NCBI RefSeq assembly: GCF_016863095.1
Contig: NZ_BOOF01000015.1
Span: 22,473-86,472 of the forward strand
Direction of reading: 5' to 3'
DNA length: 64,000 nucleotides
DNA from: Microbispora siamensis
GTDB taxonomy: Bacteria > Actinomycetota > Actinomycetes > Streptosporangiales > Streptosporangiaceae
Position 1 is the first letter of the stretch, and every line of letters starts with the position of its first letter. Below the pieces are notes generated by a model, which was not told the DNA's origin, did not search any database, and saw nothing but the letters and a program-made list of their open reading frames with translations. Below, in pieces: positions 17,258-24,246 of this stretch. The position numbers and the translations under genes are program-made.

Positions 17258-17737
17258 TCAGGACCTGTACGGGGTTCGGTGCGCGGGGCCGAGCACCGGG
17301 CGGCTGTCGACGACCTGCTTCATTACGAGAGTGGATGTCAGCCGCTGGATGCCGGGGAGCGTGGCGAGGTGATCGTCTTCCAGTCGTTGGTAGGCGGTGA
17401 GGTCGGCGGTGAGGACGCGCAGGAGGTAGTCGGGATCGCCGAACAGGCGTTGGGCCTGGACGACCTGGGGGATCTCGGCGACGGCCGCCTCGAAGCTCAG
17501 CAGGGTGTCGCGGTCCTCCTGCCGCATGGTCACGAAGACGAGCGCTTGGAAGGGCAGTCCGACGGCTTCGGGGTCGACGATGGCCCGATAGCCGCGGATG
17601 GTCTTGCTGCGCTCCAGCTCACGGAGCCGGCGGTGGCAGGGGGACACGCTCAGCCCCACCCGTGAGGCGAGCTCGGTGACAGTGAGGCGACCGTTCTCCT
17701 GCAGCAGGGCAAGGATTTCCCGGTCGATGGCGTCCAT
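17258..17737 (-). CDS. Lrp/AsnC-family transcriptional regulator
   Basis: A 159-residue Lrp/AsnC regulator: an N-terminal winged-helix (DREILALLQENGRLTVTELASRVGLS) and a C-terminal RAM ligand-binding domain (QALVFVTMRQEDRDTLLSFE, GDPDYLLRVLTADL). Such regulators respond to amino acids. It is divergent from a LysE-type exporter gene, the classic arrangement for amino-acid-induced export, but an IS relic now lies between them. ATG 17737 is preferred; an in-frame TTG at 17758 is the alternative start. Confidence 0.9.
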   Translation of the reverse strand: MDAIDREILALLQENGRLTVTELASRVGLSVSPCHRRLRELERSKTIRGYRAIVDPEAVGLPFQALVFVTMRQEDRDTLLSFEAAVAEIPQVVQAQRLFGDPDYLLRVLTADLTAYQRLEDDHLATLPGIQRLTSTLVMKQVVDSRPVLGPAHRTPYRS

Positions 17738-17951
17738 GGGGTGGATCTTTCTATTCAAGCGGCCCTACGGGCAAGAAGCCGGCACCATCAGAACCTCGGC
17801 AGGGGACCGTCGCCTTCAGGCGACGGGGGAATGCCGTCCCTGACTGGTTTCTCTCCGGGCTCATCGCGAGTTCCTCTCACTGCTGGATGCGATGGGCGGT
17901 TCTTTCATGGTGATCGTGTGACTCGTCAGGTGCGCGCCTCCCCCCGATGCG

Positions 17952-18047
17952 GCGCATGACCTCGGATACCACGTGGTGTGGTGTCCGAAGACCGCCGTCC
18001 CGTTCTGGCTGGCCGGGTGAAGGCCCGCCTTGAGGAGCTGATCCGCG
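17952..18047 (+). pseudogene. tnpA (Y1 transposase) fragment
   Basis: Translation gives AHDLGYHVVWCPKTAVPFW and, after a 1-nt shift near 18020, VKARLEELIR, closely resembling the N-terminal HLVWCPKYRRPVL...RLKELI region of IS200/IS605 Y1 transposases. The catalytic HUH motif and Tyr are absent. Confidence 0.7.
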
Positions 18048-18164
18048 GCCTGCTTTGGCTGACCGGTGATTCCACGCTTCCTCCTCCGGGTTTTGACGGC
18101 ACCTTCCGATAGCGTGGTGATCTGATTACTGAACGTGAGAGGAACGTGGGAGGTGGGTGTGCGC

Positions 18165-18250
18165 CGGTCATTCACGTTCCTGCTGCGTCCCACCGAAAAG
18201 CAGGGCGCCTCGCTCGCCGCGTGCCTTGAGGATGCACGGCAGGGCTTGCC
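18165..18250 (+). pseudogene. tnpB N-terminal fragment
   Basis: The frame VRRSFTFLLRPTEKQ followed by ASLAACLEDARQ is the N terminus of an IS605 TnpB (RSFKFLLRPT...Q). All RuvC residues are lost. The same frame continues without a stop into the LysE coding sequence, so a hybrid protein from an upstream start (GTG 18135 region) is formally possible. Confidence 0.7.
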
Positions 18251-18308
18251 CTTCGCGACGCTGCGGAAGCGGCTTAGCGAGAAGCCGCTCCCTTCAGGAA
18301 GCGGAGGA

Positions 18309-18942
18309 GTCACCGTCGCCTTCTGGGGTGTCGCCCTGCTGCTGATCGTCGTGCCGGGAGCGGACTGGGCGTTCACGCTCAGCGCGGGGCTGCGCGACCG
18401 GTCCGTGGTCCCGGCCGTGGGCGGGCTCGTGCTCGGCTACGCGGGCATGACCCTCGTCGTCGCGGCCGGTGTCGGTGCCTTCGTCGCGGAAAATCCCGCA
18501 GCGCTCACGACGCTGACCGTCCTCGGCGGCGTTTACCTCGTGCTGCACGGCGTACGGACACTCGCCTCGCCTTCCCCGCCCCTCACCGCGACCGGTGACG
18601 CCGCGGCCGAGGCGCAGGCGAGGACGGGCTGGGCGACCATCGCCCAGGGCGCCGGAGTCAGCGGACTCAACCCCCAAGGGCCTGCTGATCTTCATCGCGC
18701 TGCTTCCGCAGTTCACCAGCCCCGACCGGGACTGGCCCTTACCCGTCCAGATGGGCGCCCTGGGCCTGGTCTTCACGATCACCTGTGCGGCCTTTTACCT
18801 CGCCCTCGGCTCGGTGACGCGAACCGTCCTGAATTCCCGCCCCGCGGCGGCGCGGACCGTGAGCCGCCTGGCGGGTGCCGGGATGATCGCCGTCGGCATC
18901 TCCCTCATCATCGAAAGGATCGGCGGCGGTGCGGCGCTTTGA
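18309..18942 (+). pseudogene. LysE-family amino-acid exporter, start lost and frameshifted
   Basis: The sequence encodes a LysE/RhtB exporter of about 210 residues: TVAFWGVALLLIVVPGADW at the N terminus, then several membrane helices ending at SLIIERIGGGAAL. Two defects are visible. The expected ATG/GTG before ACCGTCGCC reads GTC, directly after the IS relic. A run of five C at 18671-18675 shifts the frame by one base within the conserved NPKG motif (it reads NPQG-P...), so the two halves lie in different frames. It is probably inactive, unless the shift is a sequencing error and the fragment is translated from the upstream transposon frame. Divergent from its presumed Lrp regulator. Confidence 0.8.
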
Positions 18943-18963
18943 ACGGTGAGCCCGTGCGTCGAT

Positions 18964-20271
18964 CTAGCCGTGCAGGAGGGCGGCGGGGTCGGCCATGACC
19001 TGCTCGATCACCTGTCCGGCCGCGCCGAGGGCGGCCGCCTCGGCGCCGAGCCGTGACACGACCACGGGTGGCACGGCGCCGCGCATCTGACCGAGGCGGG
19101 CCTTCAGCGTGTCGGCGACCATGTCGCCGATCCAGGGGAAGAGCGGCGCGTAGATACCGCCGAGGACGATCGCGTCGGGATCCACGAGGTTGACCGCCGA
19201 CGACAGGGCCACGCCGAGTGCCCAGGCCGCCCGCTCACAGGCGGCACGCGCGTTCTCGTCGCCCTCCCGCAGCCGGGAGAGCATCCACGACACGCCCTGC
19301 TGCGCGGGCAGGAGCATCCCGGGCGAGGGCGAGGGGCCCGCCGCGGCGGCCGCTTGGTGCGGCGGGCCGGCCGGCGCGTTCCCGGACGCCCCGGCCGGGG
19401 GCGCACCGGCGGCGAGGCGGCCTGTGGCGGCGGAGCGGGCTGCGGCGGTGGTGCGGGCGGCGGTCAGGAGTGCGTCCTGGCCTGCGTACTGTTCGAGGCA
19501 GCCGCGCCCGCCGCAGCGGCACGGCGGGCCGTCGGGGGAGACGACGACGTGCCCGAGTTCCCCGGCGAAACCGTGTGCGCCCCGGAATAGCCGGCCGCGG
19601 ACCACGAGGCCCGCTCCGATGCCGATCTCTCCCGACACGTGCAGGAAGTCGGGCAGTCCCGACCCGAACCACAGCTCGCCGAGCGCGGCCAGGTTGGCCT
19701 CGTTCTCCACACGTACGGGGAAGGGGAACCGCAGGAGCGACGCCAGCGGCACGTCGCGCCAGCCGAGGTTCGGCGCGTTGTGGACGACCCCGCTGGTCAT
19801 GTCCACAGGGCCGGGGACGGCCAGCACGCCGGCGACCACCCGCAGACCCTTCTCCACAGCTTCGTCCACAACCGCGGCGGCCAAATCCCCAAGTCGCGCG
19901 ATCACGTCCACAGGGGGCGCGGCCCGGTTGTCCACAGCCTGTGTACGGCGCAGCCGTACCGTCCGGGCGAGGTCGACCACGCACACCGCGAGGTAGTCGA
20001 CGTTGATCTCCAGCCCGAGGGCGGCGACGTGCTGCCCGCTGATCCTGATCTCGACGCCGGGCCTGCCGCGCTCGCCGTCCCGGACGGCGCCGGTCTCCAC
20101 CACGAGACCCCCCTCGATGAGGTCGCCGACGAGCTTGGAGACGGTCGTCTTGGTCAGGCCGGTCATCTCGGCGAGGGCGGCCCGGGTCACCGATCCCCGG
20201 GCGCCGACCGCGCCGAGGACGAGCGCCAGGTTCTGGGCGCGCATCGCGTCATGCCGCAGGGCCTGCGTCAT
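18964..20271 (-). CDS. ROK-family repressor of the xylose operon (XylR-type)
   Basis: A 435-residue ROK regulator: N-terminal winged helix (RAALAEMTGLTKTTVSKLVGDL, about residues 30-52) and a sugar-kinase-like domain with the zinc motif CRCGGRGCLEQ. An unusual Ala/Pro/Gly-rich insertion of about 50 residues (GRLAAGAPPAGASG region) follows the zinc motif. Divergent from xylA, with a TTAGTC-N9-GACTAA operator between them, so it most likely represses xylAB until a xylose-type sugar binds. The ATG at 20271 follows GGAGGGTGCG and overlaps the stop of a minicistron (ATGA). Confidence 0.9.
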   Translation of the reverse strand: MTQALRHDAMRAQNLALVLGAVGARGSVTRAALAEMTGLTKTTVSKLVGDLIEGGLVVETGAVRDGERGRPGVEIRISGQHVAALGLEINVDYLAVCVVDLARTVRLRRTQAVDNRAAPPVDVIARLGDLAAAVVDEAVEKGLRVVAGVLAVPGPVDMTSGVVHNAPNLGWRDVPLASLLRFPFPVRVENEANLAALGELWFGSGLPDFLHVSGEIGIGAGLVVRGRLFRGAHGFAGELGHVVVSPDGPPCRCGGRGCLEQYAGQDALLTAARTTAAARSAATGRLAAGAPPAGASGNAPAGPPHQAAAAAGPSPSPGMLLPAQQGVSWMLSRLREGDENARAACERAAWALGVALSSAVNLVDPDAIVLGGIYAPLFPWIGDMVADTLKARLGQMRGAVPPVVVSRLGAEAAALGAAGQVIEQVMADPAALLHG

Positions 20272-20318
20272 CGCACCCTCCGAGCGGGTCCCGCCTCACG
20301 CCGGACGGCCCGCGTCAT
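20268..20318 (-). CDS. Minicistron 3 (16 codons)
   Basis: After GGAGGGTGCG, ATG at 20318 encodes MTRAVRREAGPARRVR, differing from minicistron 2 at one residue. Its TGA overlaps the ROK ATG as ATGA (20268-20271), so ribosomes finishing here could restart on the repressor gene. Confidence 0.45.
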   Translation of the reverse strand: MTRAVRREAGPARRVR

Positions 20319-20365
20319 CGCACCCTCCGCGCGAGTCCCGCCTCACGCCGAACGGCCCGCGTCAT
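20315..20365 (-). CDS. Minicistron 2 (16 codons)
   Basis: After GGAGGTGCGG, ATG at 20365 encodes MTRAVRREAGLARRVR; its TGA overlaps the next ATG (ATGA at 20315-20318). Second member of the coupled chain before the ROK gene. Confidence 0.45.
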   Translation of the reverse strand: MTRAVRREAGLARRVR

Positions 20366-20412
20366 CCGCACCTCCACGCGCCAGCCGCGTCACGCCGTAC
20401 GGGCTGCGCCAT
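20362..20412 (-). CDS. Minicistron 1 (16 codons)
   Basis: After GGAGGATGTG, ATG at 20412 encodes MAQPVRRDAAGAWRCG and stops at TGA, which overlaps the next ATG as ATGA. It is similar to the first codons of the ROK protein (MTQALRHDA), of which it appears to be a diverged duplicate. Translation is unproven. Confidence 0.45.
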   Translation of the reverse strand: MAQPVRRDAAGAWRCG

Positions 20413-20483
20413 CACATCCTCCACTGCCGGCGTTGAGAACACGGACACACCCTCTTGACCCTGCGGCTCATCACGTCGGATAT

Positions 20484-20504
20484 TTAGTCCACAACATAGA
20501 CTAA
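20484..20504. promoter_or_regulatory. XylR/ROK operator TTAGTC-N9-GACTAA
   Basis: A perfect 6-bp inverted repeat with a 9-bp spacer, 15 bp upstream of the xylA start and between xylA and the divergent ROK regulator. TTAG...CTAA arms are typical for ROK repressors of xylose genes. It is the only AT-rich patch of the intergenic region and probably covers the xylA promoter. Confidence 0.7.
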
Positions 20505-20518
20505 TTCGGAGGCGACTC

Positions 20519-21664
20519 ATGTACACCCCCACTCCCGAGGACCGTTTCACGTTCGGGCTGTGGACCGTCGGCTGGCAGGCGCGCGACCAGTTCGGTGACG
20601 CGTCCCGGGCCCCGCTGGACCCGGTCGAGAGCGTCCATCGCCTGGCCGAGCTCGGCGCGTACGGTGTGACCTTCCACGACGACGACCTCCTCGCGGTGGA
20701 GCAGGACCGCGCCAAGGCCATCGAGAGCTTCAAGAAGGCCCTGGCCGACACCGGCATGAAGGTGCCGATGGCCACGACCAACCTGTTCACCCACCCGATC
20801 TTCAAGGACGGCGGTTTCACCAGCAACGACCGCGACGTCCGGCGGTACGCCCTGCGCAAGGTCATGCGCAACATCGACCTCGCCGCCGAGCTCGGCGCCA
20901 AGACGTACGTGTGCTGGGGCGGCCGTGAGGGCGCCGAGTCCGACGCCGCCAAGGACGTGCGGGTCGCGCTCGACCGCTACAAGGAGGGCTTCGACCTCCT
21001 GTGCCAGTACGTGATCGACAAGGGCTACGACATCCGGTTCGCCGTCGAGCCCAAGCCGAACGAGCCGCGCGGCGACATCCTGCTGCCGACGATCGGCCAC
21101 GCCCTGGCCTTCATCAACTCTCTGGAGCACCCCGAGATGGTGGGCCTCAACCCCGAGGTCGGCCACGAGCAGATGGCCGGGATGAACTTCGTGCACGGCA
21201 TCGCGCAGGCGCTGTGGCACGGCAAGCTGTTCCACCTCGACCTCAACGGCCAGCACGGCCCGAGGTTCGACCAGGACCTCGTCTTCGGCCACGGCGACGT
21301 GAAGAGCGCGTTCTTCCTGGTCGACCTGCTGGAGAACGGCGGCTACGACGGCCCGCGCCACTTCGACTACAAGCCGCTGCGCACCGAGGACAAGGAAGAC
21401 GTCTGGGACTCGGCGGCCGCGAACATGCGGACCTACCTCATCCTCAAGGAGAAGTCGAAGGCCTTCCGCGCCGACCCCGAGGTGCAGGACGCGCTGGCCG
21501 CCAGCAAGCTCACCGAGCTGGCCCAGCCGACCCTGGCCGAGGGCGAGACGTACGAGGACGTCCTGGCCGAGTCGATCGACGTGGACGAGGTGGCCGCCCG
21601 CGGCTTCCACTTCACCCGGCTCAACCAGCTCGCGCTGGAGCACCTCCTCGGCGTACGCGGCTGA
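20519..21664 (+). CDS. xylA: Xylose isomerase
   Basis: A 381-residue TIM-barrel enzyme converting D-xylose to D-xylulose (EC 5.3.1.5), of the short actinobacterial class I type. Catalytic His53 is in GVTFHDDDL. Metal-binding motifs follow: [24 protein letters not shown] and [16 protein letters not shown]. The ATG at 20519 follows CGGAGG. It is the first gene of the xylAB operon, with xylB 31 bp downstream, under control of the TTAGTC operator. Confidence 0.97.
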   Translation: MYTPTPEDRFTFGLWTVGWQARDQFGDASRAPLDPVESVHRLAELGAYGVTFHDDDLLAVEQDRAKAIESFKKALADTGMKVPMATTNLFTHPIFKDGGFTSNDRDVRRYALRKVMRNIDLAAELGAKTYVCWGGREGAESDAAKDVRVALDRYKEGFDLLCQYVIDKGYDIRFAVEPKPNEPRGDILLPTIGHALAFINSLEHPEMVGLNPEVGHEQMAGMNFVHGIAQALWHGKLFHLDLNGQHGPRFDQDLVFGHGDVKSAFFLVDLLENGGYDGPRHFDYKPLRTEDKEDVWDSAAANMRTYLILKEKSKAFRADPEVQDALAASKLTELAQPTLAEGETYEDVLAESIDVDEVAARGFHFTRLNQLALEHLLGVRG

Positions 21665-21695
21665 TCGACCAGGTGAGAGTGGAGGGACGACGACT

Positions 21696-23066
21696 GTGAC
21701 GCTGGTCGCGGGGGTCGACTCGTCGACCCAGAGCTGCAAGGTCGTCATCCGGGACGCGGAGAGCGGGGCCCTCGTGCGCGAGGGCCGCGCCTCCCACCCC
21801 GACGGCACCGAGGTCCATCCCGAGCACTGGTGGACCGCGCTGCAGAGCGCGATCGAGCAGGCGGGAGGGCTGGCGGACGTCGCGGCGGTGAGCGTGGCGG
21901 CCCAGCAGCACGGCATGGTCTGCCTCGACGAGGACGGCGAGGTGGTCCGGCCGGCCCTGCTGTGGAACGACACCCGCTCGGCCGGGGCGGCGGCCGACCT
22001 GGTCGCCGAGCTGGGCGGCCCGAAGGCGTGGGCCGAGGCCGTCGGCAGCGTCCCGGTGGCCTCCTTCACGGTGACCAAGCTCCGCTGGCTCGCCCGCAAC
22101 GAGCCGGACAACGCCCGCCGTACGCGGTCGGTCTGCCTGCCGCACGACTGGCTCACCTGGCGGCTCGCGGGCCGGCCCGGTGTGATCACGACCGACCGGG
22201 GCGACGCCTCCGGCACCGGGTACTGGTCGCCCGCCACCGGCGACTACCGTACGGACCTGCTCGAACTGGCCATGGGCAGGGTGCCTGACCTGCCCCGCGT
22301 GCTCGGTCCCGCCGAGCAGGCGGGAACGGCCGAGCAGGGCGGCGCGCTGCTCGCCCCCGGCACCGGCGACAACATGGCGGCGTCGCTCGGCGTCGGCATG
22401 CGGCCCGGTGACGTGGTGGTGTCCATCGGCACCTCGGGCACGGCGTTCGCCGTCTCCGAGGCGCCGTCCGCCGACCCGTCCGGGGCGGTCGCCGGGTTCG
22501 CCGACGCCACCGGCCGCTACCTCCCGCTGGTCTGCACGCTGAACGCGGCACGGGTGCTGGACGCCGCCGCCCGGATGCTCGGGGTCGGCCCCGAGGGGCT
22601 GAGCGACCTCGCCCTGCGGGCGCCGGCGGGTGCGGACGGACTGGTGCTCGTGCCCTACCTGGAGGGGGAGCGCACCCCGAACCGTCCCGACGCCACGGGG
22701 TCGCTGCACGGTCTCAGGCTGGCCACGTCCACCCCCGAGCACCTGGCCAGGGCGGCGGTCGAGGGCATGCTCTGCGGCCTCGCCGACGCGCTGGACGCCC
22801 TCGGGGTCGAGCCGCAGCGCGTGCTGCTCATCGGCGGCGGCGCGCGCTCGGAGGCGGTGCGGCGCATCGCGCCGACCGTCTTCGGACGGCCGGTGCTCGT
22901 GCCCACCCCCGGGGAGTACGTCGCGGACGGCGCGGCCAAGCAGGCCGCCTGGCTGCTGTCGGGGGAGCCGGAACCGCCGCTGTGGGACACGGGCGCGGCC
23001 GAGCGCTACGAGGCGGATCCCACCCCCGGCCTGCGCGAGCGCTACCAGGAGGCCGCGCAGGAGTGA
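21696..23066 (+). CDS. xylB: Xylulokinase
   Basis: A 456-residue FGGY-family kinase phosphorylating D-xylulose to xylulose 5-phosphate (EC 2.7.1.17). Marks are the N-terminal phosphate motif [19 protein letters not shown] with the substrate region [17 protein letters not shown], and the adenosine motif [17 protein letters not shown] 21696 follows GGAGGG. It is the second gene of the operon, ended by the long hairpin at 23073-23134. Confidence 0.95.
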   Translation: MTLVAGVDSSTQSCKVVIRDAESGALVREGRASHPDGTEVHPEHWWTALQSAIEQAGGLADVAAVSVAAQQHGMVCLDEDGEVVRPALLWNDTRSAGAAADLVAELGGPKAWAEAVGSVPVASFTVTKLRWLARNEPDNARRTRSVCLPHDWLTWRLAGRPGVITTDRGDASGTGYWSPATGDYRTDLLELAMGRVPDLPRVLGPAEQAGTAEQGGALLAPGTGDNMAASLGVGMRPGDVVVSIGTSGTAFAVSEAPSADPSGAVAGFADATGRYLPLVCTLNAARVLDAAARMLGVGPEGLSDLALRAPAGADGLVLVPYLEGERTPNRPDATGSLHGLRLATSTPEHLARAAVEGMLCGLADALDALGVEPQRVLLIGGGARSEAVRRIAPTVFGRPVLVPTPGEYVADGAAKQAAWLLSGEPEPPLWDTGAAERYEADPTPGLRERYQEAAQE

Positions 23067-23072
23067 CGTCCG

Positions 23073-23134
23073 GGGTGGGGCCCCGCGAACCGCGCCCCGA
23101 AGGCGCGGCGTCCCCGACGGCCTGGGCCCCACCC
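23073..23134 (+). terminator. xylAB terminator (nested hairpin)
   Basis: GGGTGGGGCCC (23073-23083) pairs with GGGCCCCACCC (23124-23134); the loop contains a second stem CGCGCC/GGCGCG (23091-23107). It lies immediately after the xylB stop. Confidence 0.75.
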
Positions 23135-23217
23135 TGAGACGACCCTGACCCCTTCTCGGGGGGATCTACGCGTTGTCCCGGATGTTAGGAAGGGGCCATT
23201 CGCGGGATTCTCACCAT

Positions 23218-23862
23218 ATGGTCAAGAGGTTCTATCCCCTGCTCGCCGGCGGCGGCATCCTGCTCGCGGTCGTCACCGTGGTGACGGCGCAGGTGAGCGG
23301 GGATTCCTCCCTGGACCCCGTCTCCATGACGATCAGCCAGTACGCCGCCCATGACGGGGGCGGCGCCATCGAGACGGCCATGGCCGTCCTCGGCCTGGCC
23401 TCGCTCGCGCTGCTGGCCGGGATGCGCGCGCTCGACGCGCCGGTGCACGGCTGGCCCGCCCGCCTGATCGGCCTGTGGAGCGTCTCGCTCATCGGCGCGG
23501 CCGTGGTCCCGTCGAGCACGGCCTGGCAGGGGGAGCTCCACGGTGTCCTGTCGGTTGCGGCCTTCGTGAGCGTGCCCGCCGCCGCCATCCAGCTGGTGGG
23601 CCGCCTGGGACAGGACGAGCGCTGGAAGGCCGCCGTCCGGCCGCTGGAGTGGCTGACGCTCGCCTCCGGTCTCGGCCTCGCGGCCATCACGTACGTCGCG
23701 CTGCCCGGCCACGGCGTCATGATCGGCCTGGTGGAACGGCTGCTGCTGACCGCCGAGGTGGCCGTCCTCGGAGTGCTGGCCGTACGGCTCGCGCAGCTCA
23801 CCTGGGGGCCGTCGCTCAGGGAGCGGATCGGCCGGCACGCCGGCTTCATGGTCCACCGCTGA
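23218..23862 (+). CDS. DUF998 integral membrane protein
   Basis: A 214-residue membrane protein with about six helices and the DUF998 signature near the N terminus (DPVSMTISQYAAHD), matching the usual SISQYA motif. The function of DUF998 is unknown. ATG 23218 places the first helix right at the N terminus; an in-frame ATG at 23182 is possible. It stands alone between xylAB and the xylanase gene and is followed by a strong hairpin. Confidence 0.82.
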   Translation: MVKRFYPLLAGGGILLAVVTVVTAQVSGDSSLDPVSMTISQYAAHDGGGAIETAMAVLGLASLALLAGMRALDAPVHGWPARLIGLWSVSLIGAAVVPSSTAWQGELHGVLSVAAFVSVPAAAIQLVGRLGQDERWKAAVRPLEWLTLASGLGLAAITYVALPGHGVMIGLVERLLLTAEVAVLGVLAVRLAQLTWGPSLRERIGRHAGFMVHR

Positions 23863-23878
23863 CCGTGCGGAGCAGGCC

Positions 23879-23911
23879 GGGCCGTGCGGGCGCGGGGGCG
23901 CCGCACGGCCC
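23879..23911 (+). terminator. Terminator after the DUF998 gene
   Basis: GGGCCGTGCGG (23879-23889) and CCGCACGGCCC (23901-23911) form an 11-bp stem with an 11-nt loop, 17 bp after the stop codon. Confidence 0.7.
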
Positions 23912-23915
23912 GAAG

Positions 23916-23926
23916 TGAAACTTTCA
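23916..23926. promoter_or_regulatory. GAAACTTTC palindrome (xylanase-type operator)
   Basis: TGAAACTTTCA is a perfect 11-bp palindrome. The GAAAnTTTC core is described upstream of xylanase genes in actinomycetes (XlnR/BxlR-type LacI-family sites). It lies about 320 bp upstream of the GH30 xylanase, in a 384-bp region with no gene. Confidence 0.5.
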
Positions 23927-24089
23927 GGTTCGGCGAGACATCCGCACAGTTCGTCTGCTCGCGGGGCCGCCTCGGGCTTGACCCCTGCCGGGGGCGCAAC
24001 AACACTCCGCTGGAGTATCACCCCTTCGCGCGACCATCTGAGCGGTCCGCATTCCCCGTCGCACTCGTGTGCAGGTCCACACGGAGAGT

Positions 24090-24103
24090 TGTTAGCGCAA
24101 ACA
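24090..24103. promoter_or_regulatory. LacI-type operator 1, TGTTAGCGCAAACA
   Basis: A near-palindrome with one mismatched pair and a central GCGC, typical of LacI-family sites. It lies 143 bp upstream of the xylanase start. Confidence 0.55.
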
Positions 24104-24129
24104 TACGCAGGAGTCGATCAGGCCAGAGC

Positions 24130-24145
24130 GTGTTAGCGATAACAC
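24130..24145. promoter_or_regulatory. LacI-type operator 2, GTGTTAGCGATAACAC
   Basis: GTGTTA/TAACAC arms around GCGA, 40 bp (four helical turns) downstream of operator 1 and about 100 bp before the xylanase start. The repeated TGTTAGCG half-site suggests one repressor binding both. Confidence 0.6.
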
Positions 24146-24246
24146 GACCGAGGTCCGTTCCAGTGGCGACGCCGGAGTCCGGTGCCGACCGGCCCGGTGG
24201 GACCGAGAAGGCGCCGGATCGGCGCCGACGGCCAAGAGGAGGAGAC

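Larger units (their letters stand above)
17807..18313 (+). mobile_element. Degenerate IS200/IS605-family element
   Basis: The interval between the Lrp and LysE genes holds pieces of an IS605-type transposon. A hairpin CCGTCGCC-TTCA-GGCGACGG (17807-17826) and another region with two competing stems (AGCGGCTT/AAGCCGCT at 18268-18289 and CCGCT/AGCGG around CCTTCAGG at 18285-18304) match the CCTTCAGG-loop hairpins found at ends of these elements. Between them lie a tnpA fragment and the first codons of tnpB. The middle of both genes is missing, so it cannot move on its own. Exact ends are uncertain. Confidence 0.7.
20266..20430 (-). repeat. 47-bp tandem repeat carrying RBS-ATG modules (3.5 copies)
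   Basis: Units 20266-20312, 20313-20359 and 20360-20406 and a partial unit from 20407 repeat the sequence around the ROK start codon. The first two copies differ at few positions; the third is more diverged. On the minus strand each contains a GGAGG-type ribosome site and an ATG. The unit length is 15 codons plus 2 nt, so each ATG opens a different frame that closes at the next ATG. Confidence 0.9.

Noticed and set aside
17807..18313. Functional TnpB/omega-RNA system
   Set aside because: Only the first 30 or so codons of TnpB remain and all nuclease residues are missing.
20266..20430. CRISPR-like repeat array
   Set aside because: The 47-bp units are directly adjacent with no unique spacers; they are a tandem duplication of the ROK start region.
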